Below, one piece after another: positions 23,530 through 31,352 of a stretch of DNA of 36,777 nt (its first letter is position 1; every line of letters starts with the position of its first letter). The notes beneath the pieces are model-generated. The model searched no databases. It was given only the letters and a program-made list of their open reading frames with translations, and was not told the origin of the DNA. Made by a program: the position numbers and the translations under genes. The stretch is from JAICJR01 sp036555755 (GTDB lineage: Bacteria; Actinomycetota; Thermoleophilia; Solirubrobacterales; Thermoleophilaceae). Location: contig DATBKS010000322.1 in NCBI GenBank assembly GCA_036555755.1, positions 1-36,777 on the forward strand, written 5' to 3'.

Positions 23530-25740
23530 ATGGCCTCGCGCGCGCGGGCACGGATGCCCAAACTGGCTGTCCTGGCGGAACTCTTCGCTCGCCACGAGCA
23601 GCCGTACCACGGGGCTGATCTCGAGACCGCCCGCAAGCTCGTGGGCATGCTCTGGGGCCTCAGCGCTGTGCTCGCCGCGGCCTTCCTGGCGATGGCTCCG
23701 CCCGACGTGTCGCTCGGCGCTGCCGGCTGGCCCGCCGCGATCCTGATCGTCGCCCTCTCGGCCGCCGGCGCCCGCTGGGTGTTCGACAGCAAATCCGGCT
23801 TCGGCGAGCTCCTGCTGGTGAGCTACCTCGGCCTCGCCCAGACCGCGCTGCTCCAGTGGCTCGCGGGCGGCGCAGCGCCCTACCGCGCCCTGTTCCTGCT
23901 CTGGCTCTGCTCGGGCGTGGGCGTCCACAACTTCCGCCGCGGCGTCTGGTTCATCCCGGCCGTCGTCGCCTTCGGCTCGCTGCCGCTGCTCTACAGCGAG
24001 ACCCCGCACACCGGGATCGGCATCCTCACCGACGCGCTGCTTTGGGTGTCGATCGGGCTCGTGCTGCTCTACCTGATCGAGCGCGTCCGCACCCAGCGCG
24101 CGGCGATGCTCAGCATCGAGCGCGACGCACGCGAGCGCGCAGAGGAGGCGGTGAAGAAGGTCCGCGGTCTCGAGGCGGTGGCCGATGTCGCGCTTGCGCA
24201 CCTGCCCTTCGACGAGCTGCTGTCCGAGCTGCTCGCCCGCGTGAGCCACGTGCTCGAGGTCGAGCGCGCGGCCATCCTGCTCCACGACGAGGAGCGCGAG
24301 TGCCTCACCGTGCGCGCGGCGCGCGGGCCGGGTGCCGAGTTCGCCCAGTCGCGGCGCGTGCCGTTCGGCGCGGGCATCGCCGGACGCGTGGCCTCCGAGC
24401 GGCGGCCGGTGTTCGTCGAGGACTCGGACGGTGACATGCCGATCTCGGTGGTCTGGGAGGACCGCGTCCGCTCGGTACTCGCCGTGCCGCTGCTCGTGCA
24501 GGGCGCGCGCGTGATCGGCGTGCTCCAGGTGGGCACGAGCGAGGGCCGCCGCTTCTCGGACAACGACACTCAGCTCCTCCAGCTCGCCGCGGATCGTCTC
24601 GCGGTGGCGATCGACCGCGCTCGCCTCAACGAGCAGGCCCATCACATCGCGGCCACGCTTCAGCGGAGCCTGCTGCCGAGCAGCACGCCCGAGGTCCCGG
24701 GTCTCGAGCTCGCCACTCGCTACCAGCCGGGCGCCGACGGCACCCAGGTGGGCGGCGACCTCTACGACGTCGTGCCCTACAGCGACGGCCGCGTGGGCCT
24801 CGCCATCGGCGACGTCGTGGGCCGGGGCATCGAGGCGGCCTCGCTCATGGGCCAGATCCGCAACTCGCTGCGCGCCTACGCGATGGAGGACGATCGCCCC
24901 GAGCAGGTGATCGAGCGCCTCAACCTGCTGATGCACCACTGGCAGCAGGACCGCATCGCCACGCTCAGCTACCTCGTGCTCGACCCGCGCAATGGCTACG
25001 TGGTGTTCGCCACGGCTGGCCACCTGCCGCCGCTCGTGCTCGGGCCTGACGGAAATGCTTCTTACTTGGAGGGCGGGGAGTTCGTGCCGCTGGGCGTGCT
25101 GCCGTTCGGCGGCTACACGGCCGGCGAGGCAGTGGTCAAGCCCGGGTCGACGGTGTTGCTCTACACCGACGGCCTGGTGGAGGAGCGCGGCATGTCCATC
25201 GACGACGGTCTCGAGCGACTGCGCGAGGCGATCGAGCGCGCGCCGGCCGACCCGGACGCGCTGTGCGACTTCCTGCTCGCGGAGGTGCCGCCGAACGGCG
25301 CCGCGGGCGACGACGTCGCGGTGCTCGCCACGCGGCTCGTGCCGGTGGACGTGACGAAGCTCGAGCTGCGGCTGCCGGCCGAACCCGAGTCGCTGGCGCT
25401 GATGCGCCGGGCGCTCGAGCGCTGGCTGTCGTCGATCAGCGTGCCCGAGGAGATGGCCTACGAGCTCAAGGTGGCGTGCGGCGAGGCATGCATGAACGCC
25501 GTCGAGCACGCGTACCCGCCGGGCGACGCCGTGTTCGAGGTGCGGGCTCTCAATCTCGGCAGCAGCGTGGAGATCGAGGTGCGCGACTTCGGCTTCTGGC
25601 GCCCGCCGCGAGCGGGCAGCGACCGTGGCCGCGGCCTCGAGCTGATGAAGCGCCTGACCGACTCGATGAAGGTCGTCCCGGGATCCGAGGGCACGACCGT
25701 GCACCTTCTGAAGAAGGTCCGCAAGGAGGCATTCGTATGA
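23530..25740 (+). CDS. Membrane sensor: GAF domain, SpoIIE/PP2C phosphatase and HATPase anti-sigma kinase in one chain
   Basis: This is a protein of about 736 residues with four parts. Residues ~35-190 hold about six hydrophobic segments (LVGMLWGLSAVLAAAFLA, VSYLGLAQTALLQWLAG, LLWVSIGLVLLYLIERV). A GAF-like domain spans ~225-370. A SpoIIE-type PP2C phosphatase (~385-590) has metal-binding GGDLYDVV, GDVVGRGIEAASLMG, LLYTDGLVEERG and AAGDDVAVLA. A GHKL ATPase domain (~600-736) has the N-box ACGEACMNAVEHAYPP and the G2-type RGRGLELMKRLTDSM. The last two parts match the phosphatase and RsbW-type kinase of sigma-factor partner switching. The start is uncertain: TTG 23470, ATG 23530 (used) or ATG 23554. 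It overlaps the STAS gene as ATGA, giving a switch and its antagonist in one transcript. Confidence 0.92.
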   Translation: MASRARARMPKLAVLAELFARHEQPYHGADLETARKLVGMLWGLSAVLAAAFLAMAPPDVSLGAAGWPAAILIVALSAAGARWVFDSKSGFGELLLVSYLGLAQTALLQWLAGGAAPYRALFLLWLCSGVGVHNFRRGVWFIPAVVAFGSLPLLYSETPHTGIGILTDALLWVSIGLVLLYLIERVRTQRAAMLSIERDARERAEEAVKKVRGLEAVADVALAHLPFDELLSELLARVSHVLEVERAAILLHDEERECLTVRAARGPGAEFAQSRRVPFGAGIAGRVASERRPVFVEDSDGDMPISVVWEDRVRSVLAVPLLVQGARVIGVLQVGTSEGRRFSDNDTQLLQLAADRLAVAIDRARLNEQAHHIAATLQRSLLPSSTPEVPGLELATRYQPGADGTQVGGDLYDVVPYSDGRVGLAIGDVVGRGIEAASLMGQIRNSLRAYAMEDDRPEQVIERLNLLMHHWQQDRIATLSYLVLDPRNGYVVFATAGHLPPLVLGPDGNASYLEGGEFVPLGVLPFGGYTAGEAVVKPGSTVLLYTDGLVEERGMSIDDGLERLREAIERAPADPDALCDFLLAEVPPNGAAGDDVAVLATRLVPVDVTKLELRLPAEPESLALMRRALERWLSSISVPEEMAYELKVACGEACMNAVEHAYPPGDAVFEVRALNLGSSVEIEVRDFGFWRPPRAGSDRGRGLELMKRLTDSMKVVPGSEGTTVHLLKKVRKEAFV

Positions 25741-26153
25741 GCCCGCTCGCGCGGATGGAGATGCGCACGGAGCAGGGCGCGATCGTCGCCACGGTCGTCG
25801 GCGAGGTGGACATCTCGAACGCGGCCGACCTCGGCTCCGCGCTCGAGGGTGCCGTGCCCCAGCGTGCGCTCGGCCTCGTGCTCGACCTCACCGAGGCGAC
25901 GTACATCGACAGCGCGGGCATCCATCTGCTGTTCCGCCTCGGCGGCAGGCTCACGCGGCGGCGCCAGCAGCTGCGGGTGGTGGTGCCGGACGACGCGCCG
26001 ATCCGCAAGATCATCAACCTCGCCGGCCTCGGCTGGACAGTGCCCCACGACAAGAGCGTCCCCGAGGCGCTCGTGCGCCTGCGCGCGGAGGTGACGCCGC
26101 AGCTTGGCGAGGAGTCGTGGGTGAGCGGGCCAGACGCTCCGCACTACTACTAG
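25737..26153 (+). CDS. STAS-domain anti-sigma factor antagonist (RsbV/SpoIIAA type)
   Basis: This is a 138-residue single STAS domain. The segment ATVVGEVDISNAADLGSALE begins the fold, and LVLDLTEATYIDSAGIHLLF carries the phosphorylatable serine (S59) before the glycine. In this family the kinase phosphorylates the serine and releases the sigma factor to its anti-sigma partner; the PP2C phosphatase reverses this. Both enzymatic partners are probably fused in the gene just upstream. The start ATG at 25737 overlaps the upstream stop by four bases. The C-terminal tail after about residue 105 is charged and ends in two tyrosines. No sigma factor gene is adjacent. Confidence 0.94.
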   Translation: MSPLARMEMRTEQGAIVATVVGEVDISNAADLGSALEGAVPQRALGLVLDLTEATYIDSAGIHLLFRLGGRLTRRRQQLRVVVPDDAPIRKIINLAGLGWTVPHDKSVPEALVRLRAEVTPQLGEESWVSGPDAPHYY

Positions 26154-26280
26154 GACGGCGGACGAAGTCCTGGGGTGCGGAGGGGCGGCACGGCCCTGTG
26201 CCCACCCCTCCGCGGGCTCGCGTACCGGTGCGACAGACGCGGCCACGACCCAGGGGGTTCCGGTACTCCCTCTGTAAGAC

Positions 26281-26306
26281 GCGGGAAGCTCGAAAAAACT
26301 TCCCGC
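26281..26306. terminator. Stem-loop between convergent genes, likely bidirectional terminator
   Basis: GCGGGAAG (26281-26288) pairs perfectly with CTTCCCGC (26299-26306) around a 10-base loop containing six A residues. On the opposite strand the loop carries six U residues. It lies between the STAS gene (stop 26153) and the convergent hypothetical gene (stop 26307). It therefore probably ends both transcripts, although there is no classical U tract after the stem on the plus strand. Confidence 0.65.
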
Positions 26307-26909
26307 CTACAAAATTCGCAGTGAGGCGGTTCCCGTCCGGGTGATGTCGGGCCGGTCCATCACCCGGAACGTGTCGAAGAGCCGGCCGAGCTCCCGGGCG
26401 GCGCGGCCGCGGGCACTCGGGCTGCAGCCGCTCTTGCCGTGCCAGTCCACGAGCAGTGCGTTGTAGTCGCGTCGCGCCGCTCGCGTGACCAGCACGCCGC
26501 GTCCGCTCCCGCGTGAGAGCACGAGCGCAGAGTCGGCGTCGTGGCGGATCACGGTGGGCGGCGTGCCGATCTTCGGGTGAAGCGGCGTGCCGAGGATCAC
26601 GGCCGCGGCGTTCAGCGGCCCGTGGTCCCAGCCGGTCGACAGGTACGCGTACAGGTGGGCAGTCGCGCAGGTGCCTTCGAGGGTCAGCTCCACCTGGTCG
26701 TCCTGCGGCGTCATGTGCCCGCGCCGCCACGGCGAGCGCACGCTGACCCTGCTCTTCGTGGAGTTCAGCGGGAAGACGAAGAGCTGGTCGCGGCCCTGGG
26801 GTGTGGCGCTGCCCGCATGGCTCTTGCCGCCGCTCGCGACCCACAACAGCCCGAAGCCACCGAGGAACACCCCCAGGGTCACCATGAGGCTGATCGTCCG
26901 TGGTCGCAT
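26307..26909 (-). CDS. Membrane-anchored protein of unknown function
   Basis: This 200-residue protein has a single N-terminal hydrophobic segment (ISLMVTLGVFLGGFGLLWVA, about residues 6-25) that serves as a signal anchor. A soluble domain follows with no motif I recognise; it includes the stretches VELTLEGTCATAHLYAYLST and ALLVDWHGKSGCSPSARG. Two cysteines, in GTCATAH and SGCSP, could form a disulfide outside the cell. ATG 26909 begins the anchor directly, which supports the start. It diverges from ggt with an 82-bp gap, so the two may share a promoter region. The length is compatible with a small extracytoplasmic domain; the function is unknown. Confidence 0.7.
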   Translation of the reverse strand: MRPRTISLMVTLGVFLGGFGLLWVASGGKSHAGSATPQGRDQLFVFPLNSTKSRVSVRSPWRRGHMTPQDDQVELTLEGTCATAHLYAYLSTGWDHGPLNAAAVILGTPLHPKIGTPPTVIRHDADSALVLSRGSGRGVLVTRAARRDYNALLVDWHGKSGCSPSARGRAARELGRLFDTFRVMDRPDITRTGTASLRIL

Positions 26910-26991
26910 GGCTCCTACTGACGATTCTCCCCCCTAACGCAAGTGGGGGAGAAGGCGTTTCGCCCCTGGGCTGCCCGGGAAGCCGATCCCC

Positions 26992-28812
26992 ATGCCGAGG
27001 AGGTGGGCGATCGTCTGGCTTGGCGCTTTGGCGCTCGCGCTGGTCGTTGCCGTGAGCGCCGGGACCGCCGCCGCGCAGCAGACCCGCTCCGCTACCGCGA
27101 TCGGCACCGGAGGGGCGGCCGCGAGCGTGGACCGCGACGCCACCCGCACCGCCATCCAGGTGCTGCGGCACGGCGGGAACGCGATCGACGCCGCCGTCGC
27201 TGCAAACGCGACGCTCGGCGTGACCGAGCCCTACGTTGCCGGCATCGGCGGCGGCGGCTTCATGGTGGTCTATCTCGCGCACCAGCACCGTGTCGTCACG
27301 ATCGACGGCCGCGAGACGGCGCCGCAGTCGTTCCCGCAGGACGCCTTCATCGACCCGCAGACCGGTCAGCCGATCCCGTTCACGCCGCAGCGCGTGACGA
27401 GCGGGATGGCCGTCGGCGTGCCGGGCACGCTCGCCACGTGGGCGACCGCGGAGAGGCGCTTCGGGACCATGTCGCTGTCGAAGCTGCTGCGCCCGGCGAT
27501 CCGCGTCGCGCGCCACGGCTTCGTGGTCGACCAGACCTACCACGACCAGACGCAGTCGAACCTCGACCGCCTCGGCGCGTTCACCTCGAGCCGCCGGCTC
27601 TATCTGATGCCTGACGGCCAGCCGCCGGCCGTCGGCTCGGTGATGCGCAACCCACAGCTCGCCGAGACCTACAGGCAGATCGCGCGCCGCGGCGTCGGCG
27701 CCTTCTACCACGGGCCCATCGGTGCGGCGGTGGCGAACACCGTGCAGCACCCGCCCGAGTCGCAGCAGAACTCGCTCGGCTTCCACATCCGGCCGGGCCT
27801 GATGACGCCGGACGACATCGCCCGCTACACGGCCCCGACCGGCCAGCCGACGCACGTGGGCTACCGCGGCCTCGACATCTACGGAATGCAACCGCCGTCG
27901 AGCGGCGGGTCGACCGTCGGCGAGGCGCTCAACATCCTCGAGGGCTTCGACATGTCGACGCCCGACCGCGCGCTCGCGCTCCACCGCTACATCGAGGCGT
28001 CGAAGCTCGCCTTCGCGGACCGCAACCGCTACGTGGGCGATCCCGACTTCGAGAACGTGCCGCTCGGCGGGCTCCTGTCCGATGGCTTCGCGGGCGAGCG
28101 CCGCTGCCTGATCGGGCCGACGGCCGCTGCCGCGCCGGTGGCACCCGGCGACCCCACGCCGCCGTTCTCCAGCACTTGTTCCGCGGCGGCGGGCAGCCAG
28201 CCGAACGGGCGGGAGGGCACCTCTACCAACCACCTCACGGTCGTCGACCGCGAGGGCAACGTGGTGGCCTTCACGAGCACGATCGAGCAGATCGCGGGGA
28301 GCGGCATGGCCGTGCCCGGTTACGGCTTCCTCCTCAACAACGAGCTCACCGACTTCGATCCCGCGCCGCCCGCAGACGGCTCGCCGGATCCCAACCTGCC
28401 CGCCGGCGGCAAGCGGCCGCGTTCGAGCATGGCGCCGACGATCGTGATGAAGGACGGGCGCCCGTACTTCACCGTGGGCAGCCCGGGCGGCGCGACGATC
28501 ATCACCACCGTCCTGCAAACGCTGCTCAACCGCATCGACTTCGGCATGTCGTTGCCGGACGCGATCGCGGCCTCACGTGCGTCCAACACCAACTCCGCCA
28601 CCACGATGGCCGAGCCCGCGTTCCTCTCCCAATACGGGAACGAGCTGGAAACGCGCTTTGGCCAGCAGTTCACGTCCACCGCCACCACCAGCACGCCCGA
28701 GATCGGCGCCGCCACCGGCGTGGAGTTCCTGCCGGGCGGGCGCCTCGAGGCGGCTGCGGAGCCGGTCCGCCGCGGGGGCGGGGACGCCGAAGTGGTCCGT
28801 CCCGGGGGTTAA
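26992..28812 (+). CDS. ggt: Gamma-glutamyltransferase, secreted
   Basis: This N-terminal nucleophile (Ntn) hydrolase cleaves the gamma-glutamyl bond of glutathione or related compounds outside the cytoplasm. A signal peptide is clear: basic PRR, hydrophobic core WLGALALALVVAVSAG and an AxA-type cleavage near TAAAQQ. The family core is AAVAANATLGVTEPYVAGIGG, DGRETAPQSF and GVPGTLATW. Autoprocessing would cut before the catalytic threonine in GREGTSTNHLTVVD (about T412), giving large and small subunits. The small-subunit GSPGGATI loop holds the transpeptidase/hydrolase site. The ATG at 26992 gives 606 residues, the usual length. Residues 375-410 form a low-complexity proline/alanine insert just before the processing site. 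A 6-bp hairpin begins at the stop codon. Confidence 0.95.
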   Translation: MPRRWAIVWLGALALALVVAVSAGTAAAQQTRSATAIGTGGAAASVDRDATRTAIQVLRHGGNAIDAAVAANATLGVTEPYVAGIGGGGFMVVYLAHQHRVVTIDGRETAPQSFPQDAFIDPQTGQPIPFTPQRVTSGMAVGVPGTLATWATAERRFGTMSLSKLLRPAIRVARHGFVVDQTYHDQTQSNLDRLGAFTSSRRLYLMPDGQPPAVGSVMRNPQLAETYRQIARRGVGAFYHGPIGAAVANTVQHPPESQQNSLGFHIRPGLMTPDDIARYTAPTGQPTHVGYRGLDIYGMQPPSSGGSTVGEALNILEGFDMSTPDRALALHRYIEASKLAFADRNRYVGDPDFENVPLGGLLSDGFAGERRCLIGPTAAAAPVAPGDPTPPFSSTCSAAAGSQPNGREGTSTNHLTVVDREGNVVAFTSTIEQIAGSGMAVPGYGFLLNNELTDFDPAPPADGSPDPNLPAGGKRPRSSMAPTIVMKDGRPYFTVGSPGGATIITTVLQTLLNRIDFGMSLPDAIAASRASNTNSATTMAEPAFLSQYGNELETRFGQQFTSTATTSTPEIGAATGVEFLPGGRLEAAAEPVRRGGGDAEVVRPGG

Positions 28813-28827
28813 CCGCCCCTAGCGGTT
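28811..28827 (+). terminator. Short hairpin at the end of ggt
   Basis: AACCGC (28811-28816) pairs with GCGGTT (28822-28827) around CCCTA. The arms begin inside the stop codon of ggt. There is no U tract, so termination would be weak or factor-aided; it may instead protect the 3' end. Confidence 0.4.
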
Positions 28828-28959
28828 TGCAGGCTGCCGAACCCGCGGTTCTGCGGGCTCCCCCAGCGAAGAACGCCTGACTGCCGTACGGAATCAAGGG
28901 GTCCCAGGGGCGATCCTGATCGCACCCCCCACGCTCCCCGTTGTGAAAGGACCCCCCAG
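28813..28959 (+). other. GC-rich, potentially structured leader ahead of the 105-residue protein
   Basis: Besides the ggt hairpin, this 147-base stretch contains CCCGC (28841-28845, from GAACCCGCGG) facing GCGGG (28852-28856). It also holds GCGATC-CT-GATCGC (about 28911-28924) flanked by GGGG and CCCC runs, which could form a compact stem. I compared it by eye with the riboswitch classes I know (cyclic-di-AMP, cyclic-di-GMP, glycine) and found no convincing match. It may be a leader element or simply GC-rich spacer. Confidence 0.3.
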
Positions 28960-29277
28960 ATGTACCCCGGCAATGCACACGTCACCCGAATCGCGACCGA
29001 CAAGGACGTACGCGCGCTCATCGAGCTCGCCAACCTGGACAGCCAGCGCCCGCTGGGCGGCGAGATCCTGATCGGCGAGATCGACGGCGCCCCCGCCGCC
29101 GCAATCTCGCTCTCCGACGGCCGCGTCGTCTCCGACCCGTTCAAGCACACCGCGCTGCTCACGCAGTCGCTCCGCATGCGCGCCGCCGCGCTGCGCGCCG
29201 TCGCCGAGACGCCGTCGCTGCGCCAGCGCATCTTGAACGGCGTCAGTCACTGGCGACCGCTCACACACGCCGCCTGA
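28960..29277 (+). CDS. Small conserved protein of unknown function
   Basis: This 105-residue protein starts MYPGNAHVTRIATDKDVRAL. A segment LGGEILIGEIDGAPAAAISL followed by SDGRVVSDPFKHTALLTQSL resembles a fragment of an acetyltransferase-like fold: two strands, then a conserved DGRVVxDPF. I recall similar short proteins as common in high-GC actinobacteria, often in several copies per genome; this is memory, not a search result. No signal peptide is present. The start ATG follows an AAAGGA-type Shine-Dalgarno sequence about ten bases upstream. Its function is unknown. Confidence 0.75.
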   Translation: MYPGNAHVTRIATDKDVRALIELANLDSQRPLGGEILIGEIDGAPAAAISLSDGRVVSDPFKHTALLTQSLRMRAAALRAVAETPSLRQRILNGVSHWRPLTHAA

Positions 29278-29298
29278 CGGCCGTTCAGAAAGGCCCCC

Positions 29299-29424
29299 AT
29301 GAACTCAGTGCAGACCTCAGAGAAGGCCGCAACCAACCGCAAGGGATCGCGCTGGCTGCTCTCGCCCGGCTACCGCCCGTCGGGCGTGTGGATCTCCAGA
29401 CCCGCTCTTAGCTCGTCGAGCTGA
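29299..29424 (+). CDS. Possible small protein of 41 residues
   Basis: An ATG at 29299 follows AAAGGCCCCC and opens a frame beginning MNSVQTSEKAATNRKGSRW. It ends after a serine-rich tail, overlapping the convergent glycosyltransferase gene by 55 bases. The repeated AAAGG spacing is the same as for the upstream small gene, so it could be the second gene of that pair, or the truncated head of a longer gene displaced by the glycan locus. The evidence is weak. Confidence 0.3.
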   Translation: MNSVQTSEKAATNRKGSRWLLSPGYRPSGVWISRPALSSSS

Positions 29425-31274
29425 GCGTCACGGCGGCGGATCTCCGCCAGCAGTAACGCTCGCGTTAGCGCGGCCTCGTGCCGCAGTCCGGCCACGCCTC
29501 GCGCCAGCTCATGGTTGAGCTGGCGCTGGTGGTGTGTGAACGGGCGCATCAGCCTGAGCACCATGCGCCGGGCAAGGCCGCGCGGCCCGCGGAAGCGTTC
29601 ATCCGCCGTGGTCGCGCGGTCGACCTCTTGCGCAAGCCCCGTCAGCGACGGCGCGCCGGCGGCAGCCGGATCGGCGCTCGACCAGAGCTGCTCTAGGCGC
29701 TCGCGCATCGCCGCGCCGGCGGCCTCGGGCGAGAACTCGCGCCGGATGTGCGCGGCCGCCCGGCTGGCGCGACGCGCCGCTTCGCTCCGGTCCTCGAACA
29801 CCGCGCGCATCGCAGCGGCAGCCTCGTCGAGATCCGGATCTGCCCACTCCGCGGCGGCCGGGTAGTAGGGCTCCGCCTCGATCCCCACCTTCGTCATCGA
29901 GTAGCCGACGAGGTAGCTGTTGTCCTCGTTCATGAACTCGAGGTTGCCCGAGTAGCCAGTGGCGATGGTCGGCTTGCCCAGGTACATCGCCTCCGCGAGC
30001 GGCAGGCCGAAGCCCTCCGCGCGGTGGAGTGACACGTAGCAGTCACACGCAGCCAGCAGCGCGTTCTTCTCGGCGGCGCTCACGCAGCTGTCGAGCATCA
30101 CGATGTCCGGCCGCCCTGCGGCTGCCGCCACGAGCCGCTCGCGCTTGTCGGCGTGGCGCTCGGCGTTCAGCGTCTTCAGCACGAGCACGGGTCCGCTCCC
30201 GGGCGCGAACGCAGCCTGGAAGGCCTCGATGGTGCCCAGCGGGTTCTTGCGCTGCACCGTGCTGTCGTAGTCGAACATCGTCAGGAACAGAAAGCCCTGC
30301 GGCAGTCCGAGCCGCTCGCGGCTGTGGCGGGGCACCGGACTAGGCGCGACGGCCACCTTCATCTTCCGCACGGGCACCGGCGAGAACTCTGCGATCGTGC
30401 CGGCCACGTGGTCGCTGCCCGCCCAGACCTCGTCTACAAGGGAGAACCCGCTGCGCCACTCGACCGACAGCGAGCCGGCCACCTCCCACCACCACCAGCC
30501 GATCGTGTAGCGGTCGTCAGCGAGCCGGGAGCCGGGGTCCCGGTGGAGGCGCGCGTGCTGGTCGGCGTTGAGGCAGACGAGGTTCAGGTCGAACGAGGCG
30601 AGCTCCGTGCTCACCGAGGCGTAGGAGAGTTGTTGCGGGCTCGACCCGATGCTCTGGCCGACGGGCAGCACGGGCACGCCGGCCGCGTCAAGGCCGGCGA
30701 TCACGCGCCGCGCGGCCTCGCCGAGGCCGAGCTCACCGCGTAGGAAGCCCACCACGTTCACGCCACCGCTCGTGGGGGCCGGCGGTGTGCTGCGCCCGCC
30801 GCCTTGGGCGCTTGGGGACGGCGGCGCCAGCAGGTCGCGCAACACGGGGTCGTGGTCCTTGCCGTGCGTGCGCGCCCACTGCATCAGCCGCTCGGCGTCG
30901 CCGTTCGCAAGATCCGGGAACTCGTCGCGCAGCCAATCCGTGCGCGAGTGCAGCAGGTAGAGGTAGCGGTTCACGCCGGCGTGCGCTCCCACCGGCGACG
31001 GCTCGTTGAGCCAGTCCGACGGCATCAGCTCGCTTGGGATCGGAACCTCGTCCCTGCCGAAGCGATAGGCCCAGTCCACGAGCAGGTGCGCCCCGTCGCC
31101 TTCGATCTGCGGGTAGCCCTGCTGCAGGTCGGGCCTGCGGCTGTAGATCTCGTAGAGGTACCGGTTGACCCCCGCGTGGCCCCCCACCTCGGATGGCTCG
31201 GCGAGACGCGCGAAGATCTCCGGCGCGCCGTGCCCGTACTTCTGGATGAGGAGTTGGTCGGCGGCGGCGTGCAA
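29370..31274 (-). CDS. GT4-type glycosyltransferase with N-terminal WLNEP/GVNRYLY tandem repeats
   Basis: This 634-residue protein has three parts. Residues ~21-86 and ~87-151 are two copies of a helical repeat; both contain HAGVNRYLY, a later FPDL/YPQI element and a WA-x-x-x-G segment. The GT-B domain (~170-560) begins GVNVVGFLRGELGLGEAARR and has VQRKNPLGTIEAFQ. The donor-site E-x7-E is in AEGFGLPLAEAMYLGKP. The C-terminal ~70 residues are charged and may form a coiled coil. It is probably a cytoplasmic or membrane-associated transferase of a surface-glycan pathway. A TTG at 31274 gives the full repeat, but there is no Shine-Dalgarno sequence and the true start may be further in. It diverges from an OafA-type acyltransferase gene. 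Confidence 0.87.
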   Translation of the reverse strand: MHAAADQLLIQKYGHGAPEIFARLAEPSEVGGHAGVNRYLYEIYSRRPDLQQGYPQIEGDGAHLLVDWAYRFGRDEVPIPSELMPSDWLNEPSPVGAHAGVNRYLYLLHSRTDWLRDEFPDLANGDAERLMQWARTHGKDHDPVLRDLLAPPSPSAQGGGRSTPPAPTSGGVNVVGFLRGELGLGEAARRVIAGLDAAGVPVLPVGQSIGSSPQQLSYASVSTELASFDLNLVCLNADQHARLHRDPGSRLADDRYTIGWWWWEVAGSLSVEWRSGFSLVDEVWAGSDHVAGTIAEFSPVPVRKMKVAVAPSPVPRHSRERLGLPQGFLFLTMFDYDSTVQRKNPLGTIEAFQAAFAPGSGPVLVLKTLNAERHADKRERLVAAAAGRPDIVMLDSCVSAAEKNALLAACDCYVSLHRAEGFGLPLAEAMYLGKPTIATGYSGNLEFMNEDNSYLVGYSMTKVGIEAEPYYPAAAEWADPDLDEAAAAMRAVFEDRSEAARRASRAAAHIRREFSPEAAGAAMRERLEQLWSSADPAAAGAPSLTGLAQEVDRATTADERFRGPRGLARRMVLRLMRPFTHHQRQLNHELARGVAGLRHEAALTRALLLAEIRRRDAQLDELRAGLEIHTPDGR

Positions 31275-31312
31275 GACAGGAGGTTGGTATCAGACGCGCT
31301 GGCGGCAAAAGG

Positions 31313-31326
31313 TGACGGATCCGTCA
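31313..31326. promoter_or_regulatory. Perfect 14-bp palindrome in the divergent region of the second glycan locus
   Basis: TGACGGATCCGTCA is its own reverse complement. It lies between the glycosyltransferase start (31274) and the acyltransferase gene, about twelve bases before a TACACT -10-like hexamer at 31338-31343. It could be an operator for both directions; alone it is too short to be compelling. Confidence 0.4.
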
Positions 31327-31352
31327 AGGGCGCGCCCTACACTGGCCGCGCT

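Noticed and set aside
23521..25704. A 727-residue minus-strand open frame opposite the SpoIIE-like gene
   Set aside because: It is composed mainly of His, Arg, Glu and Ala repeats, typical of the antisense of a GC-rich gene, and overlaps a well-supported gene.
26014..28518. An 834-residue minus-strand open frame opposite ggt
   Set aside because: Low-complexity antisense shadow of ggt and the STAS gene, with no recognisable motif.
28813..28959. Possible cyclic-di-AMP or other riboswitch ahead of the small protein gene
   Set aside because: GAACCCGCGG and GGGG segments suggested it, but the conserved core segments I remember for those classes are absent; I list it only as a structured leader.
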